From the NCBI GenBank assembly GCA_031258265.1, contig JAIRNB010000308.1, forward strand, positions 1 to 9,970: DNA of 9,970 nucleotides. Direction: 5' to 3'. This DNA is from Treponema sp. GTDB lineage: Bacteria > Spirochaetota > Spirochaetia > Treponematales > Breznakiellaceae. Positions 1 to 5,264 of this stretch are shown here, piece by piece (positions within the stretch are counted from its first letter, which is position 1; the number at the start of each line of letters is the position of its first letter). The translations under genes were made by a program, and so were the position numbers. The notes below the pieces were generated by a model, which did no database searches, was not told the origin of the DNA, and worked only from the letters and a program-made list of their open reading frames with translations.

Positions 1-98
1 ATAAATCAAGCAAGAATTTGAAAGATCCGCATTGACAAACGGGCCGCTTTTCAAAACCTATGGATTCAATGCGTTCATTGTGATAAGTCTCCCGTGCC

Positions 99-128
99 TT
101 GATCCGGCCCATGGGCCGGGGTTATATT
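99..128 (+). promoter_or_regulatory. candidate ssrA promoter
   Basis: A -35-like TTGATC (99-104, 4 of 6 matches to TTGACA) is followed after 18 bp by TATATT (123-128, 5 of 6 matches to TATAAT). It ends 17 nt before the mature tmRNA 5' end, leaving a short leader for 5' processing. The spacer is almost filled by a 16-bp palindrome. The consensus-like TTGACA at 32-37 lacks a good -10 at a normal distance. Prediction from sequence only. Confidence 0.35.
104..119. repeat. perfect 16-bp palindrome in the ssrA promoter spacer
   Basis: CCGGCCCATGGGCCGG equals its own reverse complement and lies between the proposed -35 and -10 boxes of ssrA. It could be a protein binding site or the remains of an upstream terminator stem. 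There is no T tract after it, so I do not call it a terminator. Confidence 0.6.
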
Positions 129-145
129 GATTCTGTCTGGTATCC

Positions 146-490
146 GGGGGTGCACCGGTTTCGACTGTTGCGGTTCGGGGTACAGGCTGCAGGTGGAGTG
201 CCTAGCTCCTGATTAGGCAAAACTTTAACTGCCAACAACGACAGTTACGATTACGTCGCTTTAGCCGCGTAACCGCGTGGAACCCTTCCGCCGCCTTGAG
301 GAAGGACTTCCGCGTCACAATCAGGGCTGGCCGCATCCCCGGCGCCGTACGGGCTGCGGTAAGATTTAACGGATACGGACGGGCCGCACGCCGTTTAGCC
401 AAGCCCGTCCCGACAATACGATAAACGGCTAAACCTGTAGATGCTTGTGTTTCGCGCATCAGGACGCGGGTCCGACTCCCGCCACCTCCA
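146..490 (+). ncRNA. ssrA: transfer-messenger RNA (tmRNA, SsrA)
   Basis: tmRNA rescues stalled ribosomes with SmpB, adding a degradation tag. The tRNA-like ends are clear. The 5' strand GGGGGTG (146-152) pairs with CACCTCC (483-489), including a G3-U70-type wobble (G148-U487) for AlaRS, and A490 is the discriminator. The T arm is GCGGG (466-470), a 7-nt loop, then CCCGC (478-482). Pseudoknot 1 pairs GGAG (195-198) with CTCC (206-209) and TGCCTA (199-204) with TAGGCA (214-219). A strong 3' pseudoknot pairs 377-384 with 403-410 and 390-397 with 422-429, 8 bp each. GATGC/GCATC near 440-460 forms the long coaxial helix. The 3' CCA is not encoded (AAT follows A490) and must be added afterwards. 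The tag frame is at 231-272. Confidence 0.97.
231..272 (+). other. tmRNA tag-peptide reading frame (ANNDSYDYVALAA)
   Basis: The resume codon GCC (231-233) opens a 13-codon frame, ANNDSYDYVALAA, ending at TAA (270-272). It follows pseudoknot 1, and its stop codon sits in the loop of CGCG-TAAC-CGCG. The C-terminal ALAA is the classic ClpXP degron. Compared with the T. pallidum tag as I remember it (ANSDSFDYALAA), a Val is inserted between DY and ALAA. Confidence 0.93.
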
Positions 491-527
491 AATTTTTCTC
501 TATTTTTTTAGGTTTAGGCGGGTTTTT
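478..527 (+). terminator. candidate ssrA terminator built on the tmRNA 3' end
   Basis: CCCGCCACCT (478-487) can pair with AGGT (510-513) and GGCGGG (517-522) across a 3-nt bulge (TTA), with a 22-nt T-rich loop. TTTTT (523-527) follows. The 5' arm is the 3' side of the T arm and most of the 3' acceptor strand, so this stem would compete with the mature fold. The U tract overlaps the stop codon of the convergent comEB gene. No other terminator lies in the 35-bp gap. Confidence 0.4.
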
Positions 528-1011
528 ACTGATCTTCGTATTTTTCTACTTCATCGTGGATGTATTCAAGCCTGATTCCCGCCATCTTAAACATAGATTC
601 CGAATCCGCGGCATCGTGGTAGCGGCGCTGGCAGACAACCCGGATGATGCCGCAGTTGATGATCAGCATGGCGCAGGTGCGGCAGGGGGTCATGCGGCAG
701 TAGAGGGTTCCCCCCTCAATGGAAATACCCCGTTTAGCGGCCTGGCAGATGGCGTTTTGTTCCGCATGGACGGTTCTGACGCAGTGGGTGGTAATGCTGC
801 CGTCCTCGTGGAGCATCTTCTTGAACAGGTGGCCTACCTCATCGCAGTGCGGGAGTCCCGCGGGGGCCCCCACATACCCGGTAACGAGGATCTGGTTGTC
901 CCTGGCGATGACACAGCCCGATCTGCCCCGGTCGCAGGTTGCCCGTTTGGAAATAGCGTCACAGACCTCCATGAAGTAATCATCCCAGCTTGGCCGTTTA
1001 TAGTCGCCCAT
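526..1011 (-). CDS. comEB: deoxycytidylate (dCMP) deaminase, ComEB type
   Basis: A zinc-dependent cytidine-deaminase-fold enzyme converting dCMP to dUMP, which feeds dTMP synthesis in the cytosol. In the 161-residue product the zinc motif is VHAEQNA (H-A-E: His ligand and catalytic Glu) followed by TPCRTCAML (the PCxxC cysteine ligands). The N-terminal block, WDDYFMEVCDAISKRATC then GYVGAPAGLPHCDEVGH, is typical of the ComEB/dCMP deaminase family. Length is normal. An ATG seven codons further upstream (1030-1032) is in frame. I chose 1009-1011 because GGGGG ends 5 nt before it (GGGGGAAATTATG on the - strand), whereas the outer ATG has no site nearby. It is a single-gene unit convergent with ssrA, and its leader carries competing hairpins. 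The comEB name is historical and does not imply competence here. Confidence 0.93.
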   Translation of the reverse strand: MGDYKRPSWDDYFMEVCDAISKRATCDRGRSGCVIARDNQILVTGYVGAPAGLPHCDEVGHLFKKMLHEDGSITTHCVRTVHAEQNAICQAAKRGISIEGGTLYCRMTPCRTCAMLIINCGIIRVVCQRRYHDAADSESMFKMAGIRLEYIHDEVEKYEDQ

Positions 1012-1053
1012 AATTTCCCCCAATGGCCGCATTATGGGGGATTTCGATCCCCT
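1012..1053 (-). promoter_or_regulatory. comEB leader with two mutually exclusive hairpins
   Basis: On the - strand RNA, AGGGGAT, a CGAA loop and ATCCCCC form a compact hairpin (1036-1053). Its 3' arm, CCCCCA (1035-1040), can instead pair with TGGGGG (1017-1022), the ribosome binding site of comEB. That pairing is extended by ATG/CAT and an A-T pair across a 2-nt bulge around a CGGC loop. The first fold frees the ribosome binding site; the second hides it. No known riboswitch class was recognised. Pairing was done by eye. Confidence 0.35.
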
Positions 1054-1079
1054 TTCGCAAGCACGGGCCCCAAACGCCG

Positions 1080-1160
1080 GATTTCATTTGTAGTAAATAA
1101 CGCTTCGTATAACAATTTTATAACAATCGAAGGGTTACGAATGAAAAATATTGTAAAAAG
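1080..1160. promoter_or_regulatory. AT-rich divergent promoter region with 11-bp-spaced direct repeat
   Basis: Between the divergent comEB and LysM genes the sequence becomes AT-rich. TATAACAAT occurs twice (1108-1116 and 1119-1127), one helical turn apart. The pair is flanked by CTTCG (1103-1107) and CGAAG (1128-1132). Each TATAAC could be a + strand -10 box, but no convincing -35 sits at the right distance. Promoters or an operator are likely here; exact boxes cannot be assigned. Confidence 0.35.
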
Positions 1161-1196
1161 GGGAGGTGAGGCGTCATATTATCCATAGGAATATCC

Positions 1197-2153
1197 ATGG
1201 AAAATGGATATTGGGGCCGCGGAAAGCAAAATTCTGGCAAATTCTACTTTGTCCGGATTGCGGGAAAGGGGATAAGATGCCGACAATCAAATGTTATGGA
1301 CCATCGAAAGGGCTTGGTCTGCCCTGCTCTGTTTCTATGTTTCCTCCTGATCTTGGTTTCACCGGGACTTCCGGGGGAGGATGTGGTGCATGTGGTGGAG
1401 AAAGGGGAGACCATCTATTCAATTGCCCGGTCCTTCAAGATCGATCCCGGGGACCTTATGCGCTTGAACAATATCAGCGACGCCTCAAGGCTCCAGGCGG
1501 GGAAGCGTCTGCGGATACCCCTAAATCCCTTGGCAAATCTTCCCGTTGCCCCGGCGGCGGCTTATCAGGAGCGCCGGGTGCTGCGGAACGAGACCTTGTA
1601 CAGTATTGCCAGGAACAACAACACCACGGTCCAGGCTTTACGGGAGGCCAATGGTTTTTCAACAAACCATGTGCTTAGGGAAGGGGAGCTTATACGGGTA
1701 CCTGTTCCGGCTGCCGGCGGGAATTCGGTTGTAACCTCCGGTGGTCCTGCAGAGTCTCATAGTGGGGCCCGGCAGACTACGGTGATGGAGCTGGATGGGG
1801 ACCTCCGCTGGCCTGTTACGGCAAAGGAGATTGCCTATTTGGAAGGAAAGCTGCCGGGGGTCATGGTGACTGGGGAACGCAGGGAACCGGTCCGAAGCCT
1901 TACCCAGGGGACGGTAATATCCGCCGGACCCTACCGGGGTTTTGGAAGGGTGGCGATAGTACGGGTGGCCGGAGGCTACCTGTATGTGTACGGAGGCTGT
2001 GAAAGTTTGTCCGTAAAAGAGGGGGACCGGGTAGGAGCCGGGACGGAAATTGGTAAATTGGGAGTTGACGCGGTTTCAGGGAAGCCCCAGTTGTTTTTTC
2101 TGGTTTTTTTGAGGGACAACCCCGTTGATCCATCTAAAGCGCCCCGGGCATAA
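1197..2153 (+). CDS. exported LysM-LysM-LytM protein, NlpD-like, catalytically dead
   Basis: Residue order: a hydrophobic export signal at about 40-58 (LVCPALFLCFLLILV...), LysM 1 at 65-108 (HVVEKGETIYSIA...), LysM 2 at 126-169 (RRVLRNETLYSIA...), and a LytM/M23-like beta domain at about 203-310. LysM domains bind peptidoglycan, so it acts at the wall. The M23 zinc ligands are gone: there is no HxxxD, and the usual HLH near the end reads PQLFF. It is therefore probably a regulator of wall hydrolases, like NlpD and EnvC, not an endopeptidase. No lipobox is seen. ATG 1197 has AGGA 6 nt upstream. ATG 1296 (residue 34) would give a normal-length signal peptide but has no ribosome binding site; either may be the true start. 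The sigma factor gene follows after 28 nt, presumably co-transcribed. Confidence 0.85.
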   Translation: MENGYWGRGKQNSGKFYFVRIAGKGIRCRQSNVMDHRKGLVCPALFLCFLLILVSPGLPGEDVVHVVEKGETIYSIARSFKIDPGDLMRLNNISDASRLQAGKRLRIPLNPLANLPVAPAAAYQERRVLRNETLYSIARNNNTTVQALREANGFSTNHVLREGELIRVPVPAAGGNSVVTSGGPAESHSGARQTTVMELDGDLRWPVTAKEIAYLEGKLPGVMVTGERREPVRSLTQGTVISAGPYRGFGRVAIVRVAGGYLYVYGGCESLSVKEGDRVGAGTEIGKLGVDAVSGKPQLFFLVFLRDNPVDPSKAPRA

Positions 2154-2181
2154 GGACATTACAAAACACTAGGAGGTTTTT

Positions 2182-3168
2182 ATGGCAAAAACATTGGCAT
2201 TAAAAAAAGAGGGGACTAGTCATTTCGGACCGGTACGGGTATCGAAAAAGGTGAAGCGGCAGCGGTCCTTTAAGGAGACAGATCCATTAGCCCTTTATTT
2301 TAAGCAGATCTCCCATTATGCCCTGCTTAAAGTGGAAGAAGAACGGCATATAGGGGAAACGATAGACGGACTGCGGAAGAAGATTGCCCAACTGGAAAAG
2401 GCAGGGGATTCCGAAGAAAACCGGGCGGAGAAAATACGGCTTGAGGACCAGCTCCTGACCCAGAAAAACAGGATGATCAACGCCAACCTGCGGCTGGTGG
2501 TTTCCATAGCGAAAAATTATCAGCACCGGGGCCTTTCCCTTTTAGACCTTATCGACGAAGGCAATATCGGACTCATCGAGGCGGTTGAACGCTTCGACTA
2601 CACCAGGGGCTGCAGATTTTCCACCTACGGCACCTGGTGGATCAGACAGGCGATCATTAAAAGTATCGCCGACAAGGGGCGGGTCATCCGTATCCCCAAT
2701 TATATGCTTAATACAATTAAAAAATGTTACTTTGTGGCTAAACAGCTTACCCAGGACCTCGGCAGGGACCCGAGTGAGGAGGAACTTTCCGAATATTTGG
2801 GCGTGCCGGTCTCCAAGGTAAAGGAAATAGTAAAATTATCACAGGAGACTACCAGCCTCGATATTATCGTTGACGATGCCAACTTGACGCGCCTGGCGGA
2901 CCTTATCAAGGACGAGTCCCTGGCCGAACCCTTTGAAATGGTCTTTTCCATGACTATCCAGGAGACCATGGGGGCCATTCTTTCCCAGCTTTCGGAACGG
3001 GAAATGAAGATCATCCAGCTCCGCTACGGCCTTACCGGCCAGGAGCCCCTTACCCTGGAAGAGACGGGGAAGCTCCTGGGAATTACCCGGGAACGGGTCC
3101 GCCAAATCCAGGAAAAAGCCACCTTTAAGCTGCGGAGTCTGAGGGAACTCCACGAGCTGCGCTCATAG
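2182..3168 (+). CDS. rpoS: sigma-70 family factor, group 2, RpoS-like
   Basis: An RNA polymerase promoter-recognition subunit of 328 residues without region 1.1, about the size of E. coli RpoS. Region 1.2 starts near 34 (DPLALYFKQI). Region 2 spans about 100-160 (NLRLVVSIAKNY, LLDLIDEGNIGLIEAVE, FSTYGTWWIRQAI). Region 3 follows, and region 4.2 is at about 290-317 (TLEETGKLLGITRERVRQIQ). The -35-reading residues (R303, E304, R307, Q308) match sigma-70. In region 2.4 the -12 contact Gln is kept (Q156) but the neighbouring Thr is Ile (I159). AGGAGG at 2171-2176 lies 5 nt before ATG. It sits directly after the NlpD-like gene and before a strong terminator, mirroring nlpD-rpoS. A housekeeping RpoD is larger and carries 1.1, so this is an alternative factor. 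The rpoS name rests on size and neighbour, not on a tree. Confidence 0.92.
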   Translation: MAKTLALKKEGTSHFGPVRVSKKVKRQRSFKETDPLALYFKQISHYALLKVEEERHIGETIDGLRKKIAQLEKAGDSEENRAEKIRLEDQLLTQKNRMINANLRLVVSIAKNYQHRGLSLLDLIDEGNIGLIEAVERFDYTRGCRFSTYGTWWIRQAIIKSIADKGRVIRIPNYMLNTIKKCYFVAKQLTQDLGRDPSEEELSEYLGVPVSKVKEIVKLSQETTSLDIIVDDANLTRLADLIKDESLAEPFEMVFSMTIQETMGAILSQLSEREMKIIQLRYGLTGQEPLTLEETGKLLGITRERVRQIQEKATFKLRSLRELHELRS

Positions 3169-3198
3169 GTTTCAAAACCCCCGGATACCCCGGATAGT

Positions 3199-3242
3199 AA
3201 AGCTTTCTCAAAACTCCGGTTTTGGGAAAGCTTTTGTTTTTT
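3199..3242 (+). terminator. strong intrinsic terminator after the sigma factor gene
   Basis: The arms AAAGCTTTCTCAAAAC (3199-3214) and GTTTTGGGAAAGCTTT (3219-3234) pair over 16 positions with a single G-U wobble. They close a TCCG loop on a C-G pair, a UNCG-type tetraloop. TG and TTTTTT (3237-3242) follow. It begins 30 nt after the sigma factor stop codon and closes the LysM-sigma unit. Confidence 0.92.
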
Positions 3243-3324
3243 CCCCTCCACCCCCCCCGGTATTTTTAAGCGGGGCTTCGCCTTAAACCGTAGAAATTTG
3301 CAACAGCCTCCCACCGCGGTCCCG

Positions 3325-3360
3325 ATGCAGTTCTTCGGCCTACGGCCTGCAAAACTGTAT
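3325..3360. repeat. nested intergenic hairpin
   Basis: ATGCAGTT (3325-3332) pairs with AACTGTAT (3353-3360) with one G-U. Inside, GGCC (3337-3340) and GGCC (3344-3347) pair around TAC. It lies between the sigma terminator and the end of the opposing tatQM gene. There is no T tract on either strand, so it is not a standard terminator. The short GC palindrome resembles those in the repeat cluster near 9500. The rest of 3243-3392 holds C-rich and AT-rich stretches and no gene. Confidence 0.45.
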
Positions 3361-3392
3361 ATATGCCGCGATTTCCTTAAAAAATTTAGTTT

Positions 3393-5264
3393 TTAGAAGT
3401 ACCCGGCCAGAAAAGTGGAGAGGAAGGGGATATAGGTTACCAGCATTACCGCCACAAACTGGATGATCAGGAAGGGGAATACGTGGCGGCAAATCTCCAC
3501 AAAGGACTTTTCAAACCGGTAGGAGGCGAGGAACAGGTTGAGTCCCACCGGGGGGGTTAGAAAGCCCAATTCCAGGTTGATGATAAAAATAACTCCCAGA
3601 TGTACCGGATCAACGCCGTAGGCCGCCCCCAGGGGGGTGATAAGGGGGAGGACTATGAGGATGGCGGAGAAAATGTCCATCAGGCAGCCGACCACCAGAA
3701 GCGCCAGGTTGAGCAGCAGAAGGAAGATGTACCGGGATTCGATGGTTTCCCGCATCCACTTTGCCAGTTCCGCCGGGGCGTTGGTATCCACGATGTAATA
3801 TGAGAGGGACTGGGAAAGGGCCAGGATCGCCAAAATACCGCCGATGATAGGCGCGGCCTTTAGGAAAACTCCGGGGACTTTCTTAATGGGAATATCCCGG
3901 TGTACCAGGACTTCGACAATAAAAATGTAGATCAACGCCACCGCGCCTATTTCCACCAGGGAGAGAATACCCAGGAAGTACCCGGCCACCAGGAGGAAGG
4001 GGAGCAGTATTTCCCAGATTGATCCCTTTAGGGATATGAGGGCGGAGGAAAGCTTAAAGGGCTCCACGGGGATTTTGATCCGTATGGAAATGGCGATGCC
4101 AAAGATGATCACCGACAGTACCAGTATGATTCCGGGGATAAAGCCCCCGGCAAGCATGCGAAATATGTCGGTCCCCGTCATGGCCCCCACCAGGATAAGG
4201 GGGAGGCTGGGGGGAAAGAGGAGGCCGATACTCCCCACACTGGTCAGAAGGCCAATGGCGAATTTCCGCGGGTATCCCACATGCTCCGCGAGGATTGAAT
4301 AGAGGATGCCCCCCAGCGCCAGAATCGTTACCCCGGAAGCGCCGGTGAAGGATGTGAAGAAGGCGCAGATAAACACCGTGGCGATGATCATTCCCCCGGG
4401 AATCCAGGAAAAGAGGGACCGGAAACAGGCCACCAGCCTGAAACCGGCCTTGCTTTCGGAAAGGAAGAACCCCACCAGGGTAAACAGGGGGATTGCGATA
4501 ATGCTTTCGTTGGTTAGGGCAAAATAAATATCTGTGGCCACCACGTCTACCGGTATGGCCGACGATTCCAGCAGCAGTAATACCAGGCCCCCCATCACCG
4601 CGAAAATGGGCAGCCCCCCCAGGGCGCAGAGCAGGAGGAACACCACGGCGGGAATCTTTACTATCCGGGACAGGGCATAGAGAAAATCGCAGAAAGCCTG
4701 GACCAGGGGGGGCACATCGTATTCCCAGATAAATTTGGCGATGGAGGGGAAACTCAGCGCAATGCCAAGAACTATGGCCAGGACGGGGAAGACCCGCATC
4801 CGGCCCTTTAGGCCGGCATGCCGGGCGAAACGGACGGCGATAAGCATATAACCGGCGGGGATGATCAAGGCGAAAACCCGGTCGGGGATAAAGCCTACCA
4901 TTTCCCCGGTCAGGCCGATCCTGATAAAAGCCGGGCCGCAGCAGGCAATAGCGGTGGTGATAAGGGCGGCCAGGAGACTGGTAAGGGTATGGAGCCGTTT
5001 TTTAAGCCCAGGTTGGGAAAAATACTGAACCAGGGCAATGGAAAGGTGTTCCTCGCTGCGGGTGGCAATCATCCCCGCCAACATTCCCCCCGCGAGGAGC
5101 AGGTGGATCAGGAATCCCGACGATGCGGGGATACCGCTGTTAAAAAAAATCCTAGCCGCCGCCTCCGCGGCGGCTAGGAGCGTCATGATGATAAACGAGA
5201 GGAAGCAGGCCCAGTTTTCTATGCGGCATAGAAGGGATTCCCGCCGGGGAGAGGCCGCCTCCAT
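3393..5264 (-). CDS. tatQM: TRAP transporter fused DctQ-DctM permease (TatQM)
   Basis: The membrane part of a tripartite ATP-independent periplasmic transporter, driving solute uptake with an ion gradient. The 623-residue protein fuses the small Q subunit (about 12-165, four hydrophobic segments, with the usual Arg after helix 1 in AAARIFFNSG) to the large M subunit (about 200-620). M landmarks are GASGVTILALGG (about 308-319), SVGSIGLLFPPSLP (about 342-355) and LELGFLTPPVGLNLF (about 564-578), the conserved PP motifs of DctM. The start is ATG 5262-5264, which shares one base with the tatP stop (TGATG), with AGGGGA 8 nt upstream, so translation is coupled. A TTG just before it is in frame but less likely. 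It is the last gene of the operon. The coding sequence carries a terminator-like hairpin at 5142-5178. Confidence 0.95.
   Translation of the reverse strand: MEAASPRRESLLCRIENWACFLSFIIMTLLAAAEAAARIFFNSGIPASSGFLIHLLLAGGMLAGMIATRSEEHLSIALVQYFSQPGLKKRLHTLTSLLAALITTAIACCGPAFIRIGLTGEMVGFIPDRVFALIIPAGYMLIAVRFARHAGLKGRMRVFPVLAIVLGIALSFPSIAKFIWEYDVPPLVQAFCDFLYALSRIVKIPAVVFLLLCALGGLPIFAVMGGLVLLLLESSAIPVDVVATDIYFALTNESIIAIPLFTLVGFFLSESKAGFRLVACFRSLFSWIPGGMIIATVFICAFFTSFTGASGVTILALGGILYSILAEHVGYPRKFAIGLLTSVGSIGLLFPPSLPLILVGAMTGTDIFRMLAGGFIPGIILVLSVIIFGIAISIRIKIPVEPFKLSSALISLKGSIWEILLPFLLVAGYFLGILSLVEIGAVALIYIFIVEVLVHRDIPIKKVPGVFLKAAPIIGGILAILALSQSLSYYIVDTNAPAELAKWMRETIESRYIFLLLLNLALLVVGCLMDIFSAILIVLPLITPLGAAYGVDPVHLGVIFIINLELGFLTPPVGLNLFLASYRFEKSFVEICRHVFPFLIIQFVAVMLVTYIPFLSTFLAGYF
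5142..5178 (-). terminator. intragenic intrinsic terminator within tatQM
   Basis: On the coding (-) strand, CCTAGCCGCCGC (5178-5167), a GGAG loop (5166-5163) and GCGGCGGCTAGG (5162-5151) form a perfect 12-bp stem, 10 of 12 pairs G-C. A single A and eight T (5149-5142) follow immediately. It has every mark of a factor-independent terminator, yet it encodes residues 29-41 (LLAAAEAAARIFF) of TatQM, within DctQ helix 1. It would end many transcripts after tatT and tatP. Translating ribosomes could disrupt it, linking read-through to translation of the start of tatQM. Confidence 0.7.

Noticed and set aside
32..37. Perfect TTGACA as an ssrA -35 box
   Set aside because: No reasonable -10 lies 16-18 bp downstream, and it is over 100 bp from the tmRNA 5' end.
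202..459. 85-codon open frame on the - strand
   Set aside because: It lies entirely within the tmRNA on the opposite strand, in a region explained by paired RNA structure.
445..1188. 247-codon open frame on the + strand
   Set aside because: It begins inside the tmRNA and runs antisense through the well-supported comEB gene. The protein has no recognisable domain, and its end is non-coding leader.
1166..1678. 170-codon open frame overlapping the LysM gene in another frame, with GTG next to a purine-rich stretch
   Set aside because: The LysM and LytM motifs are in the 1197 frame. This frame gives Gly/Pro-rich sequence without domains.
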